64,000 nucleotides of DNA from G963662655 sp963665015 (GTDB taxonomy: Bacteria > Cloacimonadota > Cloacimonadia > Cloacimonadales > JAIOQZ01): NCBI GenBank assembly GCA_963665015.2, contig CAXXSY010000003.1:310001-374000 (forward strand). The letters run 5' to 3'. Under the pieces are notes generated by a model that was not told the origin of the DNA, ran no database searches, and saw nothing but the letters and a program-made list of their open reading frames with translations. Below, piece by piece: positions 45,034 to 54,323 of this stretch. Both the position numbers and the translations under genes were made by a program. Position 1 is the stretch's first letter. Each line of letters starts with the position of its first letter.

Positions 45034-46290
45034 ATGCAAGTTGATCAATTGATTCTGCACGCGAAAGAACTGCTTACATTGCAGGGAGATAGTGCGCCAA
45101 GAGCCGGCGCGAAGATGGGCGAACTGGCGATTATCGAAGACGGCGCCGTCGCAATTATGGACGGGAAAATCGTCGCCACCGGTACGACCGATGAGATTCT
45201 GGCGAATTTCCAGGGCGAAACGCTCGATGCCACGGGGAAAGTGGTCATGCCCGGATTCGTCGATCCGCATACGCACCCGGTGTTCTTCAACACACGCGAA
45301 AACGAGTTCGAGATGCGCATCGAGGGTAAGACCTATGTGGAGATTTCGAAAAGCGGCGGCGGCATTCGCTCGAGCATCGAGGCGGTGCGCAAAGCGGACG
45401 AAGACACCCTCTTCAACCTCTCGAAGAAGCGCGTCGAGCGCATGATCACCTGCGGCACCACCACGCTCGAAGCCAAAAGCGGTTACGGTCTCTCGACCGA
45501 GAGCGAGATGAAGATGCTGCGCGTGATCCGCAGGCTGAGGGACGAATTGCCCATCGACATCGTTCCGACCTTCATGGGTGCCCACGAATTCCCCGTCGAG
45601 TACAAGGACGACCGCGAGGAATACATCCGCATCCTGAAAGAGGAGATGATGCCGAAGGTCGCGGAGGAGGGGCTCGCCACGTACTGCGACATCTTCACCG
45701 AGGAGCACGTCTATTCGATCGAGCAATCGCGCGATATCCTGAACCGCGCGAAGGAACTCGGTTTTCGTATCCGCATGCACGCGGACGAGATCGAGCCCAT
45801 CGGCGGGGCGGAGCTGGCGGCGGAGATAAATGCGGTCTCGGCGGACCATCTGGGCGCCGCTTCGGACGAAGGAATCCGCGCCATGCAGGACGCCGGGGTG
45901 ATCGCGGTGCTGCTGCCCGGAACCATCTTCAGCCTGGGTATGAAATCGTACGCACGTGCGCGGAAGATGATCGAGGAAGGACTGCCCGTCGCGCTGGCGA
46001 CCGACTACAATCCCGGAAGCTGCAATTGCGACAGCATGCCCATGATTGTCACGCTGGCGACGCTGCAAATGCGCATGACGATTGCGGAAGCCATCACGGC
46101 CGCCACCATCAACGCGGCCTATGCGCTGGAGATGGGTGACGTCACCGGCTCGCTCGAAGCGGGAAAGCAGGCGGACATCCTGATCATGGACATGCCCTCC
46201 TACCAGTATCTGCCGTATCACTTCGGCTCCAGCGACGTGCTGAAGGTCTTCAAGAAAGGAAAGCTGATTTACGACCGTGAACGATGCTGA
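45034..46290 (+). CDS. hutI: Imidazolonepropionase
   Basis: 418 residues of the amidohydrolase superfamily. Metal-binding HTH lies in MPGFVDPHTHPVFF, followed by NEFEMRIEGKTYVEISKSGG, a HutI signature. Later come KSGYGLSTESEMKMLRVI, FMGAHEFPVEY, IRMHADEIEP, VSADHLGAASDEGI and ALATDYNPGSCNCDSMPMIV (catalytic Asp region). It opens the imidazolone ring in histidine degradation to give formiminoglutamate. No hutH, hutU or hutG is adjacent, so the pathway would be scattered. The ATG at 45034 has GGAG 6 bp upstream. It overlaps mutY by 14 bp and begins a run of four co-directional genes. Confidence 0.95.
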   Translation: MQVDQLILHAKELLTLQGDSAPRAGAKMGELAIIEDGAVAIMDGKIVATGTTDEILANFQGETLDATGKVVMPGFVDPHTHPVFFNTRENEFEMRIEGKTYVEISKSGGGIRSSIEAVRKADEDTLFNLSKKRVERMITCGTTTLEAKSGYGLSTESEMKMLRVIRRLRDELPIDIVPTFMGAHEFPVEYKDDREEYIRILKEEMMPKVAEEGLATYCDIFTEEHVYSIEQSRDILNRAKELGFRIRMHADEIEPIGGAELAAEINAVSADHLGAASDEGIRAMQDAGVIAVLLPGTIFSLGMKSYARARKMIEEGLPVALATDYNPGSCNCDSMPMIVTLATLQMRMTIAEAITAATINAAYALEMGDVTGSLEAGKQADILIMDMPSYQYLPYHFGSSDVLKVFKKGKLIYDRERC

Positions 46291-47266
46291 GATAACACAC
46301 GCGCTTCTCGCGTGGTATGATGCGAACCGGCGCGATCTGCCCTGGCGAAAGACGCGCGACCCGTACCGCATCTGGATATCGGAGGTGATGCTCCAGCAAA
46401 CGCAAGTGCGGACGGTGATCGATTACTACGAACGCTTCCTGCGCGATTTCCCCGATGTCAGAGTGCTTGCGGAAGCCGATTTCGATAGGGTGCTGAAGTC
46501 ATGGGAAGGACTCGGCTACTACCGGCGCGCCAGGCATCTGCATGACGCAGCGAAGAGGATCGTGCAGGAACACGATGGGCAGATACCTTCGGATACGGAT
46601 GAGTTGAAGAAGTTACCCGGATTCGGCTTCTATACGGCATCCTCGGTCGCATCGATCGCGTTTGGCAGGAAGACGGTTCCGGTGGATGGCAACATCGTTC
46701 GGGTGGTCTCGCGGCTCTTTCATGTCAGGACGGATGGGAAAAGCGTTCCCGAGCGGCGACGGATTCAGCGGGTTGCCGAACGACTGCTGCCAGAGGACAC
46801 GGAAGAGGTTCCGCATTTTGTGCAGTCGTTGATGGAACTGGGCGCTTTGGTCTGTCTTCCCGACAGACCGGATTGCGATTCATGTCCGATAACGGTAGTT
46901 TGTAAGGCGAGGGTGTGCAGCGATCAATCGCGCTATCCGATACGCAGGAAACGAGATAAGCTTCTGGTGGTTCATCGCGAGATCGCGCTGGTGCGTGAGG
47001 GCGGAAAAATTTTAATGGTCAAACGAGCCGGGAATGGTTTACTGGCATCCATGTGGGAATTTCCCGAAATCTCGTCCGTTCGTGTGCAATCGAAACGGAA
47101 GCTGTTTGAAGCGACGCACACGTTCACGCATTTGAAATGGGCGCTGGACGTGTACGAATGCACGATTGGAGACGGTAAAGGGGAATGGTTCACGCCCGAT
47201 GAGGTGGAGGCGCTGGCCTTGCCGGCGGTTTTTCGCAGGATATGGAATCGGTGGATGTCTGAGTAA
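46277..47266 (+). CDS. mutY: A/G-specific adenine DNA glycosylase MutY
   Basis: 329 residues. It removes adenine mispaired with 8-oxoguanine. The N-terminal WYDANRRDLPWRKTRDPYRI and WISEVMLQQTQV carry the catalytic Glu. The helix-hairpin-helix is LPGFGFYTASSVASIAFG, and the conserved Asp sits in VPVDGNIVRVVSR. The 4Fe-4S cysteines are spaced C-x6-C-x2-C-x5-C (CLPDRPDCDSCPITVVC). The C-terminal part is a Nudix-like 8-oxoG recognition domain (ILMVKRAGNGLLASMWEFPE, then ATHTFTHLKW). The start is a GTG at 46277 inside the end of hutI (14-bp overlap), giving the usual N-terminus; no ATG is suitably placed. Confidence 0.96.
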   Translation: MNDAEITHALLAWYDANRRDLPWRKTRDPYRIWISEVMLQQTQVRTVIDYYERFLRDFPDVRVLAEADFDRVLKSWEGLGYYRRARHLHDAAKRIVQEHDGQIPSDTDELKKLPGFGFYTASSVASIAFGRKTVPVDGNIVRVVSRLFHVRTDGKSVPERRRIQRVAERLLPEDTEEVPHFVQSLMELGALVCLPDRPDCDSCPITVVCKARVCSDQSRYPIRRKRDKLLVVHREIALVREGGKILMVKRAGNGLLASMWEFPEISSVRVQSKRKLFEATHTFTHLKWALDVYECTIGDGKGEWFTPDEVEALALPAVFRRIWNRWMSE

Positions 47267-47279
47267 AGGCGGGAGCGAG

Positions 47280-48182
47280 ATGGAAAAATATTATCGCGAC
47301 AAGCGGTCGATCGAGGTCAAGGTCGGTGTCATCACGATTGTATCGCTGGTGATCCTGGTTCTTGGCTATGCGTGGCTGAAGCAGTATCTCGACCTGCGCG
47401 ATTACACCCGGGTGACGGTGATGTTCGAGAACGCGAACAACATCAAGCCGGGCGAGACGGTCACCATGAACGGCATGGAGGTCGGCAGGATCAAGTCGAT
47501 GCAGGTGCGTGAAGACGGTGTTCTGATCACGCTGCTGGTGCGGCTGGATTTCCCGCTCAAAGAGGGTACCATGTTCCATCTGCACGAGTCCAACCTCATG
47601 GGCGGCAAGCGGATCGATATCCGTCCCGGGAAGGGTCCGGGCGAGATCGACTTGACGAAGGTGCAGGACGGAAAGACCGACGCCGGCATCACGGGAGTCT
47701 TTGCGCGGCTGGACAACCTGGTGGAGAAGATCGAGGGCATTCTCTCGAACATCGGCGACACGGACGGTATCCTGGCCGACTTCAACGAGCTCGCCGATTC
47801 CGCCAAGGGGATGATCGCCAGCCTGAATGAGGTCATCGAAGAGAACAGGGCGCCGCTGGGCCAGGCGGTCGAAGGCGCTTCGAAGACGTTCGGCAGGGTC
47901 AATCGCATCCTCGACGAGAACGAAGAGCCGATTCAGCGGACCGTGAAGGGGCTGGACAGCGCTGCGCAGGACGCACGCGAGCTCTTTTCGCGTCTGGATT
48001 CGCTGATGGTGCGGTTCGATCGGATTTCCCGCAATATCGAAGACGGTGACAACACGGTCTCGCGCCTGTTGTACGAAAAAAAGCTCTACGACGATATGGT
48101 GAACGCCGTCACGGAGCTCGATTCACTTCTCGAGGATGTCAAGGCGCATCCGACAAAATACTTTGATTTCAGCGTGTTCTGA
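47280..48182 (+). CDS. Mce/MlaD-family lipid-binding protein
   Basis: 300 residues. A short cytoplasmic start (KRSIEVKVGVITIVSLVILV) includes one membrane helix. The MCE domain follows (VTVMFENANNIKPGETVTMNGMEVGRIKSM, GTMFHLHESNLMGGKRIDIRPG). The C-terminal half is long helical sequence with heptad character (LDNLVEKIEGILSNIGD onward), of the kind that forms a needle in Mce complexes. Mce proteins shuttle phospholipids between the two membranes with an ABC transporter (MlaEF-like), none of which is adjacent here. The next gene starts 1 bp within its stop (TGATG) and encodes an outer-membrane barrel protein, suggesting that the pair bridges the envelope. Confidence 0.88.
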   Translation: MEKYYRDKRSIEVKVGVITIVSLVILVLGYAWLKQYLDLRDYTRVTVMFENANNIKPGETVTMNGMEVGRIKSMQVREDGVLITLLVRLDFPLKEGTMFHLHESNLMGGKRIDIRPGKGPGEIDLTKVQDGKTDAGITGVFARLDNLVEKIEGILSNIGDTDGILADFNELADSAKGMIASLNEVIEENRAPLGQAVEGASKTFGRVNRILDENEEPIQRTVKGLDSAAQDARELFSRLDSLMVRFDRISRNIEDGDNTVSRLLYEKKLYDDMVNAVTELDSLLEDVKAHPTKYFDFSVF

Positions 48183-51100
48183 TGAAAAACAAAATCATAC
48201 TATCCGCGTTGCTGATACTGCTCAGTGTCGGCCTGTACCCCGTGTATTACGGCAAGAACAAGGTACAGAAGAAGAAGGTGGAGTGGTCGGTCCTCGAGAC
48301 CATGCACTTCGATATCTATTTCAAGAAAGATTCCGAGGAGTTTGGCAGGATCGCCGCATTGATGTCCGAAGAGGCGTACTACTATCTCAAGCAGGACTTC
48401 AAAGAGCCGATCCGCTACCGGATTCCCATCATATTCTACGAATCGCACAGCGAATTCGAGACCACCAACATCATCTATCCGCTCCTGAGCGAGGGTGTCG
48501 GCGGATTCACCGAGTACGAAAAGAATCGCGTGGTGGTTCCGTTCGACGGCAGCTACCGCAAGCTGGAAGAGGTGCTGGTTCATGAGTTGACGCACGCCTA
48601 TGTCAAGGCCGTCTCGCATGGCGGATTGATGGGAGCGGGTGCCGGACTTCCCTTCTGGTTCAGCGAAGGTCTGCCCGAGTTCGAGTCGATCGGCGGCAAA
48701 GACAATTACAACAACATGTTCATCATCGACATGATCCTGAACGACGGGCTGTACCCGATCAACCAGATCGGCGGTTACTACGCCTACCGCATGGGCGAGG
48801 CGTTTCTGACCTGGATATCGGAAGTCTATGGTCGCGACATGGTCATGAAGTTCTTCCATTCCGCGCGTATCGCCCGCGATCCCGACGCATCGACCCAAAA
48901 GACCTTCGGCATGAAGTTCGAGGAGCTCGAACAGCGCTGGGAGATGGGTCTCAAACGAAAATATTATCCATTGATCGGCGAATACAAGATGCCGTTCGAA
49001 GTCCTGGAAAAGCAGACCAACCACGAGAATACCGGTGCCTATATGAATTACGCGCCGAGATTCTCGCCCAACGGACAGGATTTCCTCTATTTCACCAACA
49101 TCAATTACCGAACCGGCATCTGGCAAGGATCGCTGATCGATCTGGACGAAGAGAAACTGATGGTGGAAGGCGAGACGACCGGTGCGCTTCAGGAATTTCA
49201 TTTCCTGCGCAACAACGTCGCCTGGCTGGATGAACAGCGGTTCGCGCTGGTCGCCAAATCGACCTTCGGCGACAAGCTGTACATCCGCAATATCGAGACC
49301 GGTCGCATGGAGCAGGAGTACGAGTTTCCGACGCTCGATAACGTCTATGAATTCGACTACTCGCCTGCGAACGGCAAGTTCGTGCTGAGCGGTCAGAAGG
49401 AGATGGCGACCGACCTCTATATCTTCGACCCCGCGTCCGGCGCGCTGGATCAGATCACGGACGATCGTTTCGACGACGGTTCGCCCAGGTGGTCACCGGA
49501 CGGCACCCTGATCGCCTTCTACTCCGAGCGGACCAAGCGCGACTCCACCCACGCCGATTCCAGCCATGTGTTCTACAACCTCGGTCGCGATATCTTTCTT
49601 TACGACACCGAAGAAGAATCGTTCTACCAGGTGACGAACGACAACTGGGAAAACCACTCGCCCTTCTGGAACAGCGATGGCGAGAAGCTGCTGTTTGTCT
49701 CCGAGAAGGATTACATCGCCAATTTCGATATCATCGAGCTGGAGACGGGACGACGTGCGAAGGTGACAAAAACGCTCTGCGGTGTGTTCACCGGCGACCT
49801 GAGTCCATCGGACGAATACCTGGCGTTTTCATGCTTCTACAATAACGGCTGGGATGTCTATACGCTCTCCAATCCGCTACAAGACCTGGCGTTCTACGAC
49901 TACCACCAGCCGGTACAGGTTGGAATTCGAAACGATTTCTATCAGCGGTTCGATATCGACCGGTATGAACTGTATGGAAAGCGCGAAAGAAAATTCAAGC
50001 GCGAAAGCCGGCCAATCTCCAACCGCAACGTCACCACGATCGATCTCATTGACGTCAGCGAAAGTGACAGCCTTGCCAAGCAGCACAATCTGGCAATCGA
50101 CGAAAGGCCGGATACGGTCTCGGTCATACCCGAACTGCAGCCCTTCCGGCTGAAATGGTCGCTGGATCGGTTCTGGGGCGGCATGGCGTACTCGTCGAGC
50201 TACGGCGCGCTGGGCTATTTCCAGTTCAGCATGAGCGATCTGATGGGCGATCACGCGCTCGGTGTACAGCTTTCCCTGGCGGGTGATCTGGACGATTCCA
50301 GCGCCGGCGTGATGTACTACTATCTTCCGCACCGTATCGACCTCGGTGTCGGCGGTTTCTACTACAACACCGAGACCATCTATCTGGATTACTGGTATGA
50401 TCGGCAGCATAGCCGGTATGCCGACGCCAAGATCGTCGAGCGTGATTTCGGACTGGAGACGGTGATCAGCTATCCGTTCAACAAATTCTGGCGACTCGAT
50501 TTTACCAATTCGCTCTCCAAGTGGGAACGGGATCGCTACGCCTGGGACTACGATCCGACCATCGAGGAATCCGCGGACGGTGAGTGGGAACTTGTCGATA
50601 CCAGGGAAGCCGCCGTGTATTCGGTCGGGATCGATCTGGCGCAGGACAACACGCTCTGGAGCAACACGGGGCCGATCTCCGGCTGGCGCGGCGCGATCTC
50701 GCTGGATAAGAGCCTCTCCAAGGACGACGAGTACTTCGTTGCCTACGGCGATCTGCGCAGCTATCTGCTGTTCAACAAGCGCTACGCTTTCGCGTTCCGG
50801 TTCCTCGGCGGCGCAAGCACCGGCAAGGATCCTCGCGTTTTTTCGGTTCGCGGCTACAACGGCGTGCGCGGAGTCAGGGACGACATCGACGGCGATCGTA
50901 AATTCCTCGGATCGATCGAGCTTCGCTATCCTCTCATCGAATACTTCCAGATCAATTTCCCGCTGCCGATCGTGCTCCAGCAGCTTCGCGGCAGTATTTT
51001 TTACGACTTCGGAAGCGTGTGGTTCGATGAGGACGGATATCACGGAATCGTGGATGACGAGATGCAAGACCTCAAGATGGGCTATGGATTCGGGCCGCGC

Positions 51101-51205
51101 TGGCTGCTCGGGTGGTTCGTCTTCAAGCTCGATATCGCCTGGGAGACCGACCTGAACAACAGCAGCAAACCGACCTATTACCTGTGGCTGGCACCGGATT
51201 TCTAA
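48182..51205 (+). CDS. Fusion of peptidase-MA-like domain, TolB-type propeller and outer-membrane beta-barrel
   Basis: 1007 residues. Signal peptide (KIILSALLILLSVGLYP). Residues ~30-275 are a gluzincin metallopeptidase of the MA-like sort: HELTH (His134-Glu135, His138) with the third ligand in FWFSEGLPEFESIGG. Residues ~285-600 are WD40-like PD40/TolB blades (NYAPRFSPNGQDFLYFTN, GSPRWSPDGTLIAFYSE, HSPFWNSDGEKLLFVSE). Residues ~660-1007 form an Omp85/surface-antigen-like barrel with RVFSVRGYNGVRGVRDDIDG (RGxxGxRG motif) and the terminal strands ending WLAPDF. All zinc ligands seem intact. It probably sits in the outer membrane and may process or insert envelope proteins, or act as a porter with the upstream Mce protein. 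The architecture is rarely discussed; the combined role is inference. Confidence 0.8.
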   Translation: MKNKIILSALLILLSVGLYPVYYGKNKVQKKKVEWSVLETMHFDIYFKKDSEEFGRIAALMSEEAYYYLKQDFKEPIRYRIPIIFYESHSEFETTNIIYPLLSEGVGGFTEYEKNRVVVPFDGSYRKLEEVLVHELTHAYVKAVSHGGLMGAGAGLPFWFSEGLPEFESIGGKDNYNNMFIIDMILNDGLYPINQIGGYYAYRMGEAFLTWISEVYGRDMVMKFFHSARIARDPDASTQKTFGMKFEELEQRWEMGLKRKYYPLIGEYKMPFEVLEKQTNHENTGAYMNYAPRFSPNGQDFLYFTNINYRTGIWQGSLIDLDEEKLMVEGETTGALQEFHFLRNNVAWLDEQRFALVAKSTFGDKLYIRNIETGRMEQEYEFPTLDNVYEFDYSPANGKFVLSGQKEMATDLYIFDPASGALDQITDDRFDDGSPRWSPDGTLIAFYSERTKRDSTHADSSHVFYNLGRDIFLYDTEEESFYQVTNDNWENHSPFWNSDGEKLLFVSEKDYIANFDIIELETGRRAKVTKTLCGVFTGDLSPSDEYLAFSCFYNNGWDVYTLSNPLQDLAFYDYHQPVQVGIRNDFYQRFDIDRYELYGKRERKFKRESRPISNRNVTTIDLIDVSESDSLAKQHNLAIDERPDTVSVIPELQPFRLKWSLDRFWGGMAYSSSYGALGYFQFSMSDLMGDHALGVQLSLAGDLDDSSAGVMYYYLPHRIDLGVGGFYYNTETIYLDYWYDRQHSRYADAKIVERDFGLETVISYPFNKFWRLDFTNSLSKWERDRYAWDYDPTIEESADGEWELVDTREAAVYSVGIDLAQDNTLWSNTGPISGWRGAISLDKSLSKDDEYFVAYGDLRSYLLFNKRYAFAFRFLGGASTGKDPRVFSVRGYNGVRGVRDDIDGDRKFLGSIELRYPLIEYFQINFPLPIVLQQLRGSIFYDFGSVWFDEDGYHGIVDDEMQDLKMGYGFGPRWLLGWFVFKLDIAWETDLNNSSKPTYYLWLAPDF

Positions 51206-51544
51206 ACAACACAGATCGCATTTGAATACCGATACAAGCCCTCTCCGCGATCGTGGCGAGGGTTTTCTGGTCCTTTTGTCTGGAACGCGGACGTCCCCGT
51301 CCGCATCTTCAACCGATTCAAAGAGAGTCGGTTGCGCGTAATTCACAACCTCGCGAAATTGGTAAAGTCCCCACATAAAATAAATCACATTCATTGTTTA
51401 TTTTAAATAATAAAAGAAACCTTCTTTGTAATGCGGGATATTTACAATATACTATTAGTACAAACTTGCCCATGATATCGGGCTTCACGACGATCCGGAA
51501 ACGCGGAGCATGGCGTGAATACTAAAACACACAGGAGTATCGAC
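51206..51544. other. Intergenic region upstream of the FG-GAP-like protein gene
   Basis: 339 bp without a gene. It contains one copy of the GGAACGCGGACGTC palindrome (51282-51304). The second half is A+T-rich and should hold the promoter of the 51545 gene. No firm -35/-10 pair could be chosen. Confidence 0.5.
51282..51304 (+). repeat. GGAACGCGGACGTC palindromic repeat
   Basis: GCGGACG and CGTCCGC pair over a 4-nt loop. Other copies: 59770-59792 (same orientation), 54197-54210 and 54254-54267 (opposite). Confidence 0.75.
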
Positions 51545-53815
51545 ATGAAAAGATTACTGGTTCTGTTTGCCTTCATATCATTAACCATATCATCAGCCAT
51601 GGCGGCTTGGAACGAGGTCCAGATACTTATCCCCGACGACGCTACCGGTTCTGAGTGCGTAGGCAGGAACGTCGAAATGGACGGTAACTACGCGATTACC
51701 GGAGTTTACACCGATGATGACATCTACACGAATGCAGGTTCGGCGTACATCTTCTATCGAAACGGAGATAGCTGGGAAGAGCAAGCCAAGCTGGTTGCAT
51801 CGGATGGCTACACCGAGGACCATTTTGGAAACTCCGCATCCATTTCGGGCGACTACGCAATCGTCGGAGCGCCCTATAACGACGATAACGGATCCTGCTC
51901 CGGCTCAGCGTATATTTTCCACCGCGTAGGCACCACCTGGACGCAACAGGCAAAGCTTAGGGCAAGCAATGCCGTGGCTGGAGACTACTTCGGATATGAT
52001 GTCGCTATTTCCGGCGACTATGCTATCGTCGGTGCATACAATCATGATACTGTGGCAAACAGTGATGGAGCGGCATACATCTTTGAGCGTAGCGGAGAAA
52101 CATGGACCGAGACGGCGATCCTTCTTGGTACCGTTCCCGAAACGAGTGATTTCTTTGGATATTCGGTGGCTATCGATGGCAATTATTGCTTCGTCGGAGC
52201 TTGGGGAGACGATGATTCCGGTTCCAGCGCTGGTGCGGCGTATGTTTTCCATAATATCGAAGACGTCTGGACGCTTCAGCAGAAGCTCCTGGCCAGCGAT
52301 GGTATGACATACGACAATTTCAGCAAATACCTTGCCATCTCCGGTGACTATGCCATCATTTCAGCCTACAATGTTGATGGAGAATGTCTCAATTCCGGAG
52401 CTGCCTATATCTTCCATCTCGAGGATGAAATCTGGACAGAACAAGTCAAACTCCTCCCCTCGAAAGAAATAAACAATGGCACTTTCGGATACGATGTGGA
52501 TATCAGCGGGGAGCATGCGGTTGTCGGGATGTACATGGATAATGTGCTTGGCAGCACTTCGGGCTCCGTTTACTTCTACAGAAGATCCGGCACGATGTGG
52601 CTGGAGAACGATTATGTGACAGCGAGCGACGGTGAAACCTACGACAAATTCGGATACTCCGTCGCGATATCGGGGGAAAACGCAATCGCGGGAACGATGC
52701 ATTACGACAGTGAAACATACTTGGATACAGGAGCATTGTATTTCCTCGAGTTCGTCGAGCCGGGCACCGGAAACGATGTCGGCACGCCCGCCGACGAGGA
52801 TCCGCTCGCGGTCGATGTCGTTCCGCTCGAATCCTATGACTACGACGGCAACGGCGCGGTTGTTGTCGATCCGGATGTCGATGTCAATCCGGAGGAATCC
52901 GGCGCTTCGATCATGGTGGATATTGTTGTTCTCAGCGGAAATGGCGATGTCAACATCCCCGACAACGCCAGCCTGACCTATCAGGTGACCGTGTTCGGTA
53001 CGGATCAGCCGGTCGAGCTCGTACTGCACTATGACGGACTTCCCTTCACGCCGACCGAACTCGTCTATAACAACGGCGGTACCTGGGTGGCGATTCCCGG
53101 TGTCGTATGGGACGGCGTCAACCAGACGGCGACCTTCACCTGGACCTTCGGCTCGACGCGTGACGGCAGCGACGTATTCGTGATGAACAACGGCGCTGAA
53201 TCGACCCTGCCGGTCGAGCTGTCGAGCTTCGCGGCAAGCGTCACCACCGCGAATACCGTCATGATCGAGTGGACCACGCAGTCCGAGTCCGACATGATGG
53301 GCTACTACGTGATGCGCGCGGACAACGAAGAGATCGACGACGCGTTCCTGCTCAACCACGAGATCATTTCAGCGGCAAACAGCGGTGCGCAGACCGACTA
53401 CAGCTTCGAGGACATCGACGTGACCTCCGATGTAACGTACAGTTACTGGTTGCAGTCGATCGAATACGGTGGCGCGGTCAGTTTCTTCGGTCCGGTCACC
53501 TGCGCGGTGACACCGAACGAAGAGGAACCCAACGCGCCGGATGTCGTGTTGGCGACCGGCCTGAACGGCAATTTCCCGAATCCGTTCAACCCATCGACGA
53601 CCGTGAGCTTCAGTCTCGCGGAAGGCAGCAATGTGACGCTGGAAGTGTTCAACATTCGCGGTCAGAAGGTCGCGACGCTGCTCAACGATAAAGAGATGGC
53701 CAAAGGCGATCACGGCATTGTCTGGGATGCGGAAGGAAACGCAAGCGGTGTCTATTTCGTCCGCATGACGACCGACAGCTACACTGAAAACAGACGGATG
53801 CTGATGTTGAAATAA
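51545..53815 (+). CDS. Secreted FG-GAP-like propeller protein with C-terminal sorting domain
   Basis: 756 residues. The signal peptide is MKRLLVLFAFISLTISSAMA. About seven repeats of ~50 residues follow, each like DHFGNSASISGDYAIVGAPY...SGSAYIFHR. This is the integrin-alpha/FG-GAP pattern that folds as a seven-bladed propeller and often binds calcium or surfaces. A linker with PVDVD-type acidic strings, an Ig-like domain and an FN3-like block (PVELSSFAASVTTANTVMIE) come next. The sorting domain has NFPNPFNPSTTVSFSL, FNIRGQKVATLL and RRMLMLK. I choose the ATG at 51545, with AGGAG 7 bp upstream; the earlier GTG-like frame start at 51515 would place that site inside. It is likely an adhesin or structural surface protein. 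Confidence 0.85.
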   Translation: MKRLLVLFAFISLTISSAMAAWNEVQILIPDDATGSECVGRNVEMDGNYAITGVYTDDDIYTNAGSAYIFYRNGDSWEEQAKLVASDGYTEDHFGNSASISGDYAIVGAPYNDDNGSCSGSAYIFHRVGTTWTQQAKLRASNAVAGDYFGYDVAISGDYAIVGAYNHDTVANSDGAAYIFERSGETWTETAILLGTVPETSDFFGYSVAIDGNYCFVGAWGDDDSGSSAGAAYVFHNIEDVWTLQQKLLASDGMTYDNFSKYLAISGDYAIISAYNVDGECLNSGAAYIFHLEDEIWTEQVKLLPSKEINNGTFGYDVDISGEHAVVGMYMDNVLGSTSGSVYFYRRSGTMWLENDYVTASDGETYDKFGYSVAISGENAIAGTMHYDSETYLDTGALYFLEFVEPGTGNDVGTPADEDPLAVDVVPLESYDYDGNGAVVVDPDVDVNPEESGASIMVDIVVLSGNGDVNIPDNASLTYQVTVFGTDQPVELVLHYDGLPFTPTELVYNNGGTWVAIPGVVWDGVNQTATFTWTFGSTRDGSDVFVMNNGAESTLPVELSSFAASVTTANTVMIEWTTQSESDMMGYYVMRADNEEIDDAFLLNHEIISAANSGAQTDYSFEDIDVTSDVTYSYWLQSIEYGGAVSFFGPVTCAVTPNEEEPNAPDVVLATGLNGNFPNPFNPSTTVSFSLAEGSNVTLEVFNIRGQKVATLLNDKEMAKGDHGIVWDAEGNASGVYFVRMTTDSYTENRRMLMLK

Positions 53816-53882
53816 TTTCGGCTTCAGCGAAGCTGAAACGAAATCATGTTAGCGGATAAGCAAGATACCTTTCATTCACCCA

Positions 53883-53916
53883 AAACCCCTCTCTTCGTGT
53901 CTGAAGAGAGGGGTTT
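53883..53916 (+). terminator. Strong terminator of the FG-GAP-like protein gene
   Basis: A perfect 14-bp stem AAACCCCTCTCTTC/GAAGAGAGGGGTTT with a 6-nt loop, followed by ATTCTTATTG. Confidence 0.85.
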
Positions 53917-54274
53917 ATTCTTATTGTTCGCCTGACTTTCGCCCGTTTATCTCATCCCAGGGACCGCCGAGCTCCAGCTCGGCATTTCTTTTTCCAATCA
54001 TCGGCAATCGCACATCGGAATCCCATAGAGGATGGAGACGGGCAGACACGGAGGTCTTCACATTCTCCGTTGCAGGCATCGATCTCCGAGTGACGTTTCC
54101 TGACCCGACCAATCCAGGCTCGCCCGGAGGTCGAGCGCTACGAGAGAGAAGAGATGCGGACGACTTGAGGGATTCGAATTTGCAGGCAAATTCACAGACG
54201 TCCGCGTTCCAGGAGAGATGCAGGTTCAGGTTTTTCGTACCTGAAAACCAACAGATGTCCGCGTTCCATAAGAA
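53917..54274. other. Intergenic repeat-bearing stretch between two terminators
   Basis: 358 bp without a gene. It contains two reverse copies of the GGAACGCGGACGTC element (listed). The rest is unassigned, although GTCGAGCGCTACG near 54130 resembles the end of the 54-bp repeat. Confidence 0.5.
54197..54267 (-). repeat. Two reverse copies of the GGAACGCGGACGTC repeat
   Basis: GACGTCCGCGTTCC at 54197-54210 and GATGTCCGCGTTCC at 54254-54267, in the opposite orientation to the copies at 51282 and 59770. Confidence 0.75.
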
Positions 54275-54303
54275 AAAGCCCCATCTCGATGAGATGGGGC
54301 TTT
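54275..54303 (-). terminator. Strong terminator of the pgsBCW operon
   Basis: AAAGCCCCATCTC/GAGATGGGGCTTT, a 13-bp stem with a 3-nt loop. On the minus strand it continues as TTTTTC. It lies 20 bp after the pgsW stop. Confidence 0.85.
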
Positions 54304-54323
54304 ATAGTATATGGGACAATATC

